DNA of 64,000 bases, from contig NZ_BOOW01000031.1 of NCBI RefSeq assembly GCF_016863435.1, forward strand, positions 62,001 to 126,000, written 5' to 3'. The notes under the pieces were generated by a model that had not been told where the DNA came from, did not search any database, and saw only the letters and a program-made list of their open reading frames with translations. The position numbers were made by a program, and so were the translations under genes. The stretch is from Sinosporangium siamense (GTDB taxonomy: Bacteria > Actinomycetota > Actinomycetes > Streptosporangiales > Streptosporangiaceae). Positions 18,344-27,917 of this stretch are shown one piece after another. The first letter of the stretch is position 1; each line of letters begins with the position of its first letter.

Positions 18344-20910
18344 ATGGCACGCGGGCGGTTGCGCGTCTACCTGGGCGCGGCCCCCGGCGTCGGCAAGACA
18401 TACTCGATGCTGAGCGAGGGCCTCCGGCGTCAGGGACGAGGCACCGATGTGGCGGTCGGCCTGGTGGAGACGCACGGGCGCAAAGTCACGGCGGCGCTCT
18501 TGGACGGGCTTGAGGTCATTCCCCGCCGGGAGATGACACACCGGAACGTGACATTCACCGAGATGGATGTCGACGCCGTGATCGAGCGCAAACCCAAGGT
18601 CGCGCTCGTCGACGAGCTGGCCCACACCAACGTGCCGGGCTCCCGCAACGACAAACGCTGGCAGGACATCGAGGAGATCCTCGACGCCGGCATCGATGTG
18701 ATCTCCACGGTGAACATCCAGCACCTGGAGTCGGTCAACGACGTCGTCCAGCGCATCACGGGTGTGCCGCAGCGGGAGACCGTGCCCGACGAGGTCGTCC
18801 GCCGCGCCGACCAGGTCGAACTCGTCGACATCGACCCCGAGGCGCTGCGCCGCCGCATGGCGCACGGCAACGTCTACCCGCCGGAGAAGATCGACGCCTC
18901 CCTGTCCAACTACTTCCGCGAGGGCAACCTGACCGCCCTGCGCGAGCTGGCGCTGCTGTGGGTGGCGGGCAAGGTCGACGAGCAGCTCGACCGCTACCGC
19001 GCGGGCCACCACATCGACGACGTGTGGGAGACCCGCGAGCGGGTCGTGGTGGCGTTGACCGGCGGCCCCGAGGGCGACACCCTGGTACGGCGGGCCGCCC
19101 GCATCGCCGCCCGCACCAAGGGGGCCGATCTGCTCGCGGTGCACATCACCCGCGCCGACGGCCTGATCGGGGCCGACCCCGCCAACCTGGCCCGGCAGCG
19201 CACCCTCGTGGAGAGCCTCGGCGGCACCTACCACCAGGTCGTGGGCGACGACGTGCCGAGAGCGCTGATCGACTTCGCCGAGGGTGTCAACGCCACCCAG
19301 CTCGTGCTGGGCGCGTCCCGCCGCGGCAGGTGGGCCCAGCTCCTCGCCAGGGGCGTGGGGGTGACGACCACGGCGTTGTCCGGCCCCATCGACGTGCACC
19401 TCGTGACCCACGCCGAGGTCGCGGGCGGCGGCAGGCGGTCCGGCAGGCCGCCGCGGGAAGTCCTGTCGCGCGGGCGCCGGGCCGCCGGGTGGGCGATGGC
19501 GCTGGTCGGCATGCCCGGCGTGGCATGGTTGCTTGAGCCCTACCGCGGCTGGCTGACGTTGTCGACCGAGATCGTGCTGTTCCTGCTGATGGTGATCTGC
19601 GTGGCCCTGGTCGGCGGCATGAAACCGGCGATCACCGCGGCCTTCGTGGGGTTCGCCCTGCTCAACTGGTTCTTCACTCCGCCCTTCCACTCCTTCGGGG
19701 TGACCGGGCTGGAAAACCTCCTCGCCCTGTCGATCTACGTGCTGGTCGCCGCGATGGTGAGCGCCGTGGTCGACCTGGCGGCCCGCCGCACCCGGGAGGC
19801 CGCCCGTGCGAGGGCCGACGCCGAGGTGTTGTCGACGCTCGCCGGCAGCGTGCTGCGCGGCGAACACGCGCTGAACGCCCTGCTGGCGCGGCTGCGGGAG
19901 ACCTTCGGGCTGTCGTCGGTGACGCTGCTGGAGCGTGCCGAGGAGCCGAGCCCCGGCGACACCTCCGATCCGACGGCGTGGCGCATCGTGGCGACGGCGG
20001 GCGGCGCGCCCTGTACGGCGCCGGCCCTGTCGGACACCGACGTGACCATCGACGACGAACTCGTGCTGACGGCCAACGGCAGGCTGCTGGACGCCTCCGA
20101 CCGCCGGGTGCTTGAGGCGTTCGCCGCCGAGGCGGCGGTCGCGCTGCGGCAGGAGCGGCTGCGCCGGGAGGCCGAGCGGGCCAGGCCGCTCGCCGAGGCC
20201 GACAAGATGCGCACGGCGCTGCTCGCGGCGGTCAGCCACGATCTGCGCACGCCGCTGGCGTCGGCGAAGGCGGCGGTGGAGAGCCTGCGCACGACCGACG
20301 TGCAGTGGAGCGAGCAGGACGAGGAGGAACTGCTCGCGACGGCGGAGGAGTCGCTGGACAAGCTGGACCGGCTGGTGGCCAACCTGCTCGACATGAGCCG
20401 GCTGCAGGCGGGGGTGCTGGGCCTGTCGCCGCAGCCGGTGGTGCTGGAGGAGGTCTTTCCCCGGGCGCTGGACGATCTGGGAACGGACGCGGAGCGTGTT
20501 CACCGCACATGGCCGGATTTTTTGCCACCTGTAGCGGCTGATCCGGCTCTTCTGGAACGGGTGTTGGTGAACTTGATGTCCAATGCCGTCCGGTACAGTC
20601 CACCGGAGGAACGGGTGCTGGTCACGGCCGGCGTCCTTGGGCAGATCATGGAGATCAGGGTGATCGATCGAGGTCCCGGGGTGCCGGACACCGATCGCGA
20701 ACGCATTTTCCTGCCCTTCCAGCGTCTCGGCGACCGCGACAACCACAGCGGAGTCGGCCTCGGTCTCGCACTCGCCCGCGGCCTCGCCGAGGCGATGAGC
20801 GGGTCGCTCACTCCCGAGGAGACGCCCGGAGGGGGACTCACCATGGTTCTCACCCTGCCCTTGGACCTCCCTCCGGACCAGCTTGAGCACAACCCAGTGG
20901 AGGGGCCGGC

Positions 20911-20914
<4 letters not shown>
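18344..20914 (+). CDS. kdpD: Osmosensitive K+ channel sensor histidine kinase KdpD
   Basis: 856 residues with full KdpD architecture. An N-terminal KdpD domain has Walker A GAAPGVGKTY and the DELAHTN motif (residues 1-210). A universal-stress-protein-like domain follows (about 230-365). Four membrane helices of the DUF4118 region lie at about 380-480, then a GAF-like region. HisKA has phospho-acceptor His near 632 (AAVSHDLRTPLAS), and HATPase has VLVNLMSNAV, DRGPGVPD and GVGLGLALA. AAGGAGGGG lies 7 bases before the ATG. It overlaps kdpE by 4 bases. The kdpFABC transporter genes are not adjacent, so the sensor pair is separated from its usual target here, unless they lie outside the window. 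Confidence 0.97.
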
Positions 20915-21579
<665 letters not shown>

Positions 21580-21582
21580 CCG

Positions 21583-21795
21583 TTGCTTTTCGCACGTCCG
21601 GTGGCCGACGCGGTTCGCCCGGTCGTCGAGTGGATCGATCACCCGCCGGCCGCCTCGCTCACCGCGATCGACCGGGGTAAGCCGGTCGGCATGTCCCTGA
21701 AGACCCTCAAGCCCGACGACGCCACTCGCCTGGGCGCCTATACCGAGGAACGGCTTCGCCGTCTCCGCACCCCGGGGGGCGCCCAGGCGGGGTGA
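21583..21795 (+). CDS. Small ORF of unknown function after kdpE (possible gene remnant)
   Basis: 70 codons from a TTG three bases after the kdpE stop, with high third-position GC, so it looks coding. The product (VADAVRPVVEWIDHPPAASLTAID, then KTLKPDDATRLGAYTEERLRRLR) matches no family I know. It has no signal, membrane helix or ribosome site. It could be the 3' remnant of a decayed gene. The rest of 21796-22177 holds the tandem repeat array and no gene. Confidence 0.35.
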   Translation: MLFARPVADAVRPVVEWIDHPPAASLTAIDRGKPVGMSLKTLKPDDATRLGAYTEERLRRLRTPGGAQAG

Positions 21796-21943
21796 TAGGG
21801 GGAGCCTCGGTGTCTCGCCTGTGCCCATCCTCATGACCCACCCACGGGCGGAGGCCAAGTGCCGGTGAGCGGCGGGTGCGCACGGCGGCGGTAAGGGCCT
21901 CCGGCGGCGCGTGGTGGGAGCGGGCCTTGGGTCCACGTGGGCT

Positions 21944-22115
21944 GTGCCGTGAAGATCCCTGCCGTGAAGATCCCTACCGTAATGAACCCTACCGTAATGA
22001 ACCCTGCGGTAAGAGAGCCCTGCGGTAAGAGAGCCCTGCCGTTACAAGCTCTGCAGTAACAAGCCCTGCAGTAACAAGCCCTGCAGTAACAAGCCCTGCA
22101 GTAACAAGCCCTGCC
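21944..22115. repeat. Degenerate 15-16 bp tandem repeat array between convergent genes
   Basis: About eleven head-to-tail units. They evolve in blocks: two with GCCGTGAAGATCCCT, two with ACCGTAATGAACCCT, two of 16 bp with GCGGTAAGAGAGCCCT, one variant, four with GCAGTAACAAGCCCT, and a last degenerate one. All share a CCCTRCNGTRA core. The array lies in the convergent interval between kdpE and secDF and is not in a credible gene. No dyad within units, so not CRISPR-like. Confidence 0.85.
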
Positions 22116-22177
22116 GTGACGGGCCCTGAGGTCCGGGGATCCCCGCGTGCTGGGACGAAGGGATCCCCGGAGGGCGC

Positions 22178-24460
22178 CTACACCACGGCGCCGCTGCCCT
22201 CACGTGGCCGTCCGGTGCGTTTGGCCTTGGGGCGGGGTGGTGGGGTGGTGCTGAAGCGTTCGAGGCCGATGGCGAGGGGGGCGGCGACGAACGCGGAGGA
22301 GAAGGTGCCCGTGATGATGCCGATGAGCAGCGCGACCGCGAAGTCGGTGAGCGAGTCACCGCCGAGGGCGGCCAGGGCGGCGAGGATGAACAGCGCCCCG
22401 AGCCCGGTGCTGATCGTGCGTGGCACGGTTTGCAGGATGGCCGAGTTGGCGATCCCCGCGAGCGGTGCCTTGGGTTGCCCGGCCCACAGTTCGCGGACGC
22501 GGTCGAAGACGACGACCTTGTCGTTCACCGAGTAGCCGATGACGGTCAGCATCGCGGCGAGGAACACCCCGTCGATGGGCTTGCCGAGCCAGGCGAACAC
22601 CCCGACGACGGCGGCCACGTCGACGGAGAGGGCGAGGACGGCGGCGGTCCCGAAGGACCAGCGGAACCGGAAGGCGAGGTAGAGCAGCTGGGCGGCCAGG
22701 GCGACGCCGAGGGCGATGAGGGCGTTGCGCCGGAGTTCCTCGCCGAGGCTGGGCCCGATGAGCTCGTCGCGCTGTTTGACGGCGTCTCCGGCGCCGAGAC
22801 CGGAGAGCGCCTCACCGATCTTGACGACCTCGTCGTTGCCGATCTGCCCGGTGCGGACGGAGATGCCGTCGCCGCTGCTCTGTACGACGGCGCTGGGGAA
22901 GCCGGCGTCGGCGACGGCCTGCCTGGCGACGTCGGCGCCGACGGTCTTGGTGGTGGCGAACTCCATGACACGCCCGCCGGTGAACTCGACGCCGAAGTTG
23001 AGTCCCCGGACGAACAGCCCGGACAGGGCGACCACGGCGAGGAGGGCGGCGGTGCCGAGCCAGAGGTTGCGGCGTTTCATCAGGTCGGGTGCGCGCCTGG
23101 TGAGCCACGCCCGCACTCTGCCGATGCTCGAGATGCCGGTGATGCGGGGCCGGTTGGAGATGAGGCGCCGGTCGAGGGCCCAGGTGGCCAGCACCCGCGT
23201 GATCAGCATGGCGGACACGAGGGAGGCGATGACGCCGATCGACAGTGTCACGCCGAAGCCGCGCACGGGGCCGGAGGCGAGGACGAACAGCAGTCCGGCG
23301 GCGAGGAGTGTGGTCACGTTGGAGTCGGCCACGGCGCTCCACGCGTTGCGGAACCCCTTCTCCAAAGATCCGCGCAGCCCCTTGGCGGGGGCGGCGCCGT
23401 ATTCCTCGCGGGCGCGTTCGAAGACCAGCACGTTGGCGTCGACCGCCATGCCGATGGCGAGCACGAACCCGGCGAGTCCCGGCAGAGTGAGGGTCGCGCC
23501 GAAGGCGACGAGGGCGGCGTAGGAGATCAGCGCGTAGCAGGCCAGCGCCACGGTGGCGAGCAGGCCGAGCAGGCGGTACATCACGATGATGAACACCGCG
23601 GTGAGCAGGGCGCCGATGACGGCGGCCTGGGCGCTCGCGGTGATCGCGGCGGCGCCGAGCGTGGGGCCGACGGTCCGCTGCTCGATGATCTCCACGGGCA
23701 CGGGGAGGGCGCCGCCCTTGATGAGGACGGCGAGGTCCTCGGCCTCTTCCGGGGTGAAGTTGCCGATGATCTGCCGCGGGCCGCCGGTGCCGGCGTTGCA
23801 GCCGACGCTCTCGTTGATCTGCGGCGAGGAAATGATCTTGTTGTCGAGCACGATGGCGACGCGCCGCTGCGGGTCGCCGTAGGGGGCGCAGGCGGCGGTC
23901 CCCTCCAGCTTGGCCCAGTCGCGGTCGCCTTCGGTGCGGAAGTTCATGTCGACGAACCATCCGCCGCCGCTCTGCGGATCGACCCCGGCGGAGGCGTCGG
24001 CCACGCCGTCGCCGGTCAGCCCGGCGGCCCCGAGCCGCAGGCGTTGCCCGGACTCGTCGGGCAGGATGAGTTCGCCCTTCTTAGGGGTGGCCTGGGCATC
24101 GGCGATGCCGAGCACCTGGTGGAAGGTGAGTTGCGCGGTCTGGCCGATCACCTCGGCGGCCTTGCGGGGGTCGAGCACGCCGGGCAGTTCGACGATGATC
24201 CGCTGTTCGCCCGAGCGCACCATGACGGGGTCGACGACGCCGAGCCCGTCGGCGCGGCGGCGGAGCACCTCGGCGGTGCGGTCGGTGGCTTCGGAGTTGG
24301 CTTTGACGGTGGGGGAGTCGCGGGTCTCGAAGACGAGCTGGGTGCCGCCGCGCAGGTCGAGGCCGAGGCGGGGCGACATGGAGAACACGATGGCGATCGA
24401 GGCCACGATGATGGCGAGCGCGGGTAGCGCACGCCACAGATAGGGACGTGGACGTGACAC
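22178..24460 (-). CDS. secDF: Protein translocase subunit SecDF (fused)
   Basis: 760 residues, a natural fusion of SecD (about 1-420) and SecF (about 430-745). The RND-type complex uses the proton gradient to pull exported proteins through SecYEG. The SecD half starts at one membrane helix, has the LGLDLRGGTQLVFE signature, a P1 periplasmic domain and five helices (AIGMAVDANVLVFERAREE). The SecF half has LNFGVEFTGGRVMEF and TVIGYSVNDKVVVFDRVRE. Start at GTG 24460, with GGAGG 7 bases upstream; the frame is open to 24829, but that part is Arg/Pro-rich. Actinomycetes usually also have separate secD and secF, so this may be the extra fused copy. Confidence 0.95.
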   Translation of the reverse strand: MSRPRPYLWRALPALAIIVASIAIVFSMSPRLGLDLRGGTQLVFETRDSPTVKANSEATDRTAEVLRRRADGLGVVDPVMVRSGEQRIIVELPGVLDPRKAAEVIGQTAQLTFHQVLGIADAQATPKKGELILPDESGQRLRLGAAGLTGDGVADASAGVDPQSGGGWFVDMNFRTEGDRDWAKLEGTAACAPYGDPQRRVAIVLDNKIISSPQINESVGCNAGTGGPRQIIGNFTPEEAEDLAVLIKGGALPVPVEIIEQRTVGPTLGAAAITASAQAAVIGALLTAVFIIVMYRLLGLLATVALACYALISYAALVAFGATLTLPGLAGFVLAIGMAVDANVLVFERAREEYGAAPAKGLRGSLEKGFRNAWSAVADSNVTTLLAAGLLFVLASGPVRGFGVTLSIGVIASLVSAMLITRVLATWALDRRLISNRPRITGISSIGRVRAWLTRRAPDLMKRRNLWLGTAALLAVVALSGLFVRGLNFGVEFTGGRVMEFATTKTVGADVARQAVADAGFPSAVVQSSGDGISVRTGQIGNDEVVKIGEALSGLGAGDAVKQRDELIGPSLGEELRRNALIALGVALAAQLLYLAFRFRWSFGTAAVLALSVDVAAVVGVFAWLGKPIDGVFLAAMLTVIGYSVNDKVVVFDRVRELWAGQPKAPLAGIANSAILQTVPRTISTGLGALFILAALAALGGDSLTDFAVALLIGIITGTFSSAFVAAPLAIGLERFSTTPPPRPKAKRTGRPREGSGAVV

Positions 24461-24500
24461 GGTAAAGCCTCCACAGGCAGGGCAGAGGGGAAAAGTTCGC

Positions 24501-24926
24501 TCAGACCTGTGGAGAGGGCGGCGCGCGGCCGGACGCGACCCCGAGGGTGGTGAGCGGGCGTGCCCGCACGTCCCCGGGGACGGCTGTGATCTGTGAGACG
24601 GGCCGGACGCCTGCTGTGCCGTACGGCAGAGCCGCCGTGGCCCAGGACCCGCCGGTGGGCGCCGGAGCCGCGGTGCCGCCCGCCGCCGCCATGCGCGGCC
24701 ATTCGGGCGCGACGGGCTGGGACTTGGGCGCGGTGGGCTCACGGTCCTCGGCCGCGGAGACCGCGACCGAGACGGGCGCCGCGCCGCCGCCGAAGCCGAA
24801 GGCGTGCAGCGCCGCCGTGGTGAGGGCACCGTGGCCGGTGGTCAGCAGCACGCTGACGAGCAGCACGAGCAGAGCGTGTGGCGCTGTGCGCCCACGCGCC
24901 GGCTCTGCCCGCCCGACGGCCACCAT
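24501..24926 (-). CDS. Small putative membrane-anchored protein upstream of secDF
   Basis: 141 residues from the ATG at 24926 (a GTG one codon later is possible; GCGAGG lies just upstream). One N-terminal hydrophobic segment (HALLVLLVSVLLTTGHGALTT) is a signal anchor or signal peptide. It is followed by a Gly/Ala/Pro-rich region without recognised domain. The AT-rich DNA directly upstream argues against the longer frame to 25013. It ends 40 bases before secDF on the same strand, so it may be co-transcribed. Not recognised; it may be exported. Confidence 0.55.
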   Translation of the reverse strand: MVAVGRAEPARGRTAPHALLVLLVSVLLTTGHGALTTAALHAFGFGGGAAPVSVAVSAAEDREPTAPKSQPVAPEWPRMAAAGGTAAPAPTGGSWATAALPYGTAGVRPVSQITAVPGDVRARPLTTLGVASGRAPPSPQV

Positions 24927-25077
24927 GACCTCGCTGAAGGTAAATGTATGGGTTTGATCTTTTAAACGTGATCTGCCGCCCACGCTACCCGCTGGGCGCG
25001 CCGTACCGGACATCGAATGCGGAACGCCGCCGGACCGGATGATCTCGGCGGCGCCGCATCTACTGCCACAGAAGGGC

Positions 25078-26256
25078 TTAGTCCCAGCTGACGTACAGGC
25101 GCCGGAGGCCGATCGTGGATCTTGTCTTGGCGATCGTCACGGCGATGGTGATGTTCGCGCACAACGTCCCGGCACACACCTTGATCGGCACCTTGTAGGT
25201 CCCGGCGGTGGTGGGGGTGCCGGTGATCTTCCCGTCGGGGGTGACGGTGATGCCAGGCGGTAGTTTGGCGGGGTCGGTGATGGTGTAGGTGACCTTGACC
25301 CCTGCGGGGGTGCCGGTCGTGGTGATGGAGCCCGATACAGGTTGACCGGGGACGCTGGTGTAGCTCGCCGACACCACCCAGTGAGCGGTGCTCGCCGGGG
25401 CGACGGCGAGCGACAGTGTGAAGGGGACACACTCCGCGGCGGCGCACATCTTGACCGGCACCTTGAACGTGCCACTGGCGGTGGGCGTACCGATGATCTT
25501 GCCGCGACGGGTGACGGTAATGCCGGGCGGCAACGCGGTGGCGTCGGTGACCACGTATTTGATCCTCACGCCCGCAGGGAGCCCGATGGCGGAGACGTAG
25601 CCGGTCGCGGGTTCGCCGACCGTGCCGGCGAAGCGGACCGACACCTGCCAGTGCGCGAAGGTGAGAGGGGGCACCACCACGATCGGGATGGTCGTCGTCT
25701 GGCAGATGCCCGCCGCGCACATGCGCACGGGCACCTGATAGGTGCCGATCTTGGTGGGGGTGCCGGAGATCGTGCCGGAGGCGGAGAAGGTGAGGCCTGG
25801 CGGCAACGTGGCGGGATCGGCGGTGACGGTCACGGATTCCCCGCTTGAGACCGTGAACACATAGCGCCCGGTGTATGCCTCGCCCAGGACGGCCGGACCG
25901 CTCTTGCTGGTGACGTGAAAGTCGGCAGGTTCGGCGAAGGGGTTCGGCGAGACGTCGGGGTCGGGCACGGGCGGAGTGACCGGCACGCCGGTCTCCGCAA
26001 CGCCGGCCACCGCAACGCCGGCCACCGCAACGCCGGCCACCGCAACGCCGGCCACCGCAACGCCGGCCACCGCAACGCCGGTCTCCGCAACGCCGGTCTC
26101 CGCGGCGCCGAGCGCCATATGCGCGCTGTCAGGCGATGCCGGCGAGGCGTGGGCGGCGGGAAGGCCGGAAAGAGCCGTGTTCCCCCACACGGCGGCGAGG
26201 ACCGTGCATATCAGGACCCGGCGGCCCCCGGGTACGCCGAAGCGGACTGTGGACAT
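25078..26256 (-). CDS. Secreted protein with three Ig-like repeats
   Basis: 392 residues from the ATG at 26256, with GGGGGAG 4 bases upstream. Signal peptide (VLICTVLAAVWGNTALSGL, cleavage near AHASP) is followed by a Val-Ala-Gly pentapeptide array coded by a 15-bp repeat. Three repeats of a putative Ig fold, each about 90 residues, share LPPGxTxxxxGxIxGTPTxxGT followed by VPVRMCAAGIC-like Cys pairs. This is the He_PIG type found in bacterial surface proteins. No sorting signal or C-terminal anchor is seen. The same Cys-pair Ig domain occurs once in the protein at 13179-14963, so the two may have related extracellular roles. Function unknown. Confidence 0.85.
   Translation of the reverse strand: MSTVRFGVPGGRRVLICTVLAAVWGNTALSGLPAAHASPASPDSAHMALGAAETGVAETGVAVAGVAVAGVAVAGVAVAGVAVAGVAETGVPVTPPVPDPDVSPNPFAEPADFHVTSKSGPAVLGEAYTGRYVFTVSSGESVTVTADPATLPPGLTFSASGTISGTPTKIGTYQVPVRMCAAGICQTTTIPIVVVPPLTFAHWQVSVRFAGTVGEPATGYVSAIGLPAGVRIKYVVTDATALPPGITVTRRGKIIGTPTASGTFKVPVKMCAAAECVPFTLSLAVAPASTAHWVVSASYTSVPGQPVSGSITTTGTPAGVKVTYTITDPAKLPPGITVTPDGKITGTPTTAGTYKVPIKVCAGTLCANITIAVTIAKTRSTIGLRRLYVSWD
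25991..26110 (-). repeat. Eight 15-bp tandem repeats coding for VAVAG/VAETG
   Basis: Five identical GCCACCGCAACGCCG units, flanked by one (left) and two (right) GTCTCC variants, give VAVAG or VAETG pentapeptides between the signal peptide and the Ig domains. Near-perfect identity of units implies recent expansion or homogenisation. Confidence 0.9.
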
Positions 26257-26363
26257 GTGACTCCCCCGAGTGCAGGTGTTGATCACTGCCTACATACCCG
26301 CGCGGCGAAGCCCGCTCCGCTCGTGGTGATCTCTTGGGCCAACGCGGAGATCCGTGTAAGAAA

Positions 26364-26393
26364 GGCCCGGGGACCGGTCAGAGTCCCCAGGCC
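26364..26393 (-). terminator. Rho-independent terminator of the cvnABCD operon
   Basis: An 11-bp stem with one mismatch (GGCCCGGGGAC / GTCCCCAGGCC), 8-base loop, 33 bases past the cvnD stop. On the minus strand it is followed by TTTCTTA. Confidence 0.75.
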
Positions 26394-26425
26394 GTGTGCG
26401 TTGTGTGCGGTTGGAAGGTGTGCGG

Positions 26426-27040
26426 TTAGGAGGTGACGTTCTCGGGGCGAGGGCGCTTGCCCCGGGTGAGCATGGCGTGCTGGACGAGGTTGATGAGCAC
26501 CTCTTTCCCGGAGTCGCGCTTACGCGCGTCGCACAGGATGACCGGGATGCTGGGAGCGATCCCGAGTGCCATCCGCACCTCGTCGAGTGCGTACTGACGC
26601 GCTCCCTCGAAGCAGTTCACCGCGACGACGAAGGGGGTGCCGCGGCGTTCGAAGAAGTCCACGGACGGGAAGCAGTCGGCGAGTTTGCGGGTGTCGGCGA
26701 GCACGACGGCGCCGAGGGCGCCGAGGGCCAGCTCGTCCCAGACAAACCAGAACCGCTCCTGCCCGGGGGTGCCGAACAGGTAGAGGACGTACTGGTCTTT
26801 GATGGTGATGCGTCCGAAGTCCATCGCGACCGTCGTCGTCGCCTTGGCCTCCACCCCCGAGATGTCGTCGACGCCGACGCTCCGGTTGGTGAGGGTTTCC
26901 TCCGTACGGAGGGGCGTGGTTTCCGACACCGCGCCGACCAGCGTGGTCTTGCCGGCTCCGAACCCTCCCGCGATCAGGATTTTGATCGCCGAGGGGATAC
27001 GCTTGCGCCCTCCGCCTCGCTCAGAGCGACCGAAGTCCAT
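26426..27040 (-). CDS. cvnD: Conservon GTP-binding protein CvnD
   Basis: 204 residues, Ras/MglA-like small GTPase of actinobacterial conservons. P-loop GGFGAGKTT, switch region with TTTVAMDFGRI, G3-like YLFGTPGQERFWFVW and a G4-like VNCFEGAR (Asn kept). It is the last gene of cvnABCD and overlaps cvnC by 20 bases. In Streptomyces, CvnD works with CvnA-C as a membrane-associated signalling complex that resembles eukaryotic G-protein systems. The target here is unknown, but the neighbouring diterpene operon makes a link to secondary metabolism plausible. Confidence 0.92.
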   Translation of the reverse strand: MDFGRSERGGGRKRIPSAIKILIAGGFGAGKTTLVGAVSETTPLRTEETLTNRSVGVDDISGVEAKATTTVAMDFGRITIKDQYVLYLFGTPGQERFWFVWDELALGALGAVVLADTRKLADCFPSVDFFERRGTPFVVAVNCFEGARQYALDEVRMALGIAPSIPVILCDARKRDSGKEVLINLVQHAMLTRGKRPRPENVTS

Positions 27041-27407
27041 CGATCACCGCCTGGTAGAAGCAGTCGTCGTCCAATTCGGTCTCCGGGTGGGGTTCCTGCA
27101 CGTCGATGAAGCCCCGGTCGAGCAGATCGCCGAGCAGCACCCGGATGGTGCCCGCAGGCAGGTCCATGCGGGCGGCGATCTCCGCGACGGACAGGAAGTC
27201 GTCGCAGAGCCTGAGGATGGTGAGGTGTTCCGGACCCAGCCCGATCTCGACGGGCGACGGTGTGCGGGTGGCCACCACCAGGGAGATGAGGTCGAACTTC
27301 CCGCGGGTCGGCTCGGTGCGCCCGCGTGTCATGACATAGGGACGGACGATCGGGCCCGCTTCTTCGTCGAGCCAGCGATCCTCGTTGAATTCCTCGGGCG
27401 ATCTCAT
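27021..27407 (-). CDS. cvnC: Conservon protein CvnC (DUF742)
   Basis: 128 residues of the DUF742 family: RPYVMTRGRTEPTRG near the start, then a winged-helix-like segment ILRLCDDFLSVAEIAARMDLPAGTIRVLLGDLLDRGFI. It overlaps both neighbours (4 bases with cvnB, 20 with cvnD). DUF742 proteins are found only in this operon context and are thought to bridge the sensor and the GTPase. Confidence 0.93.
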   Translation of the reverse strand: MRSPEEFNEDRWLDEEAGPIVRPYVMTRGRTEPTRGKFDLISLVVATRTPSPVEIGLGPEHLTILRLCDDFLSVAEIAARMDLPAGTIRVLLGDLLDRGFIDVQEPHPETELDDDCFYQAVIDGLRSL

Positions 27408-27832
27408 CGGGCCGCTTCGCTCCCTGCGCGGCTCTCAGGCGTGCGCGCCGGCGAGGTGAGATATTGCCCGACCCTGGCGACCAGCATCGCCATTTCGTAG
27501 GCCACGAGTCCGATGTCGGCCTCCTCACGGCAGAGCACCGCCAGGCACGCGCCCTCCCCCGCCACGGTCACGAGCAGGAAAACCGACCGCATCTCGATGA
27601 TGGTCTGGCGTACGGCACCGCCGCCGAAACGCTCACTCACTCCTCTGGCCAGGCTCTGCACCCCGGCCGCCACGGCCGAAAGGTGCTCGGCGTCGTCGGC
27701 TTTGAGTCCGTGCGACGAGGCCATCAACAGGCCGTCCGTGGAGAGCAGGATGCCGTGCTCGGCTTCCTGCACACGCCCGACAAGGTCGTCTAGCAACCAG
27801 GTGAGGTCGGCGGAAGAGCTCTTCTGCGCCAC
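27404..27832 (-). CDS. cvnB: Conservon roadblock/LC7 protein CvnB
   Basis: 142 residues from the GTG at 27832, which has GGAGG 7 bases upstream; the open frame to 28090 is a run-in. A roadblock/LC7 fold: LTWLLDDLVGRVQEAEHGILLSTDGLLMASS, the typical MglB-like dimerising domain that acts on small GTPases such as CvnD. The C-terminal tail of about 20 residues is polar. It lies 85 bases after cvnA. Confidence 0.93.
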   Translation of the reverse strand: MAQKSSSADLTWLLDDLVGRVQEAEHGILLSTDGLLMASSHGLKADDAEHLSAVAAGVQSLARGVSERFGGGAVRQTIIEMRSVFLLVTVAGEGACLAVLCREEADIGLVAYEMAMLVARVGQYLTSPARTPESRAGSEAAR

Positions 27833-27917
27833 TCGTTGTCCTCCTTCTGCCGGCCGAATCTGCCGTTGCCGACCTCCGGTGCTCCGGCACTCATGCGGGT
27901 CGTGATCGACGTGGGGT

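Noticed and set aside
18263-20890. 875-codon open frame antisense to kdpD
   Set aside because: Long only because of high GC; composition is biased and the plus strand encodes full KdpD.
21944-22115. CRISPR array
   Set aside because: Units are contiguous 15-16 bp repeats without spacers, no cas genes nearby.
22430-24427. 665-codon Gly/Glu/Asp-rich frame antisense to secDF
   Set aside because: No folded-domain signal; typical antisense shadow of a hydrophobic gene.
24461-24829. N-terminal extension of SecDF by 123 residues
   Set aside because: Arg/Pro-rich, overlaps the upstream small gene, and GTG 24460 has a good ribosome site followed by a membrane helix.
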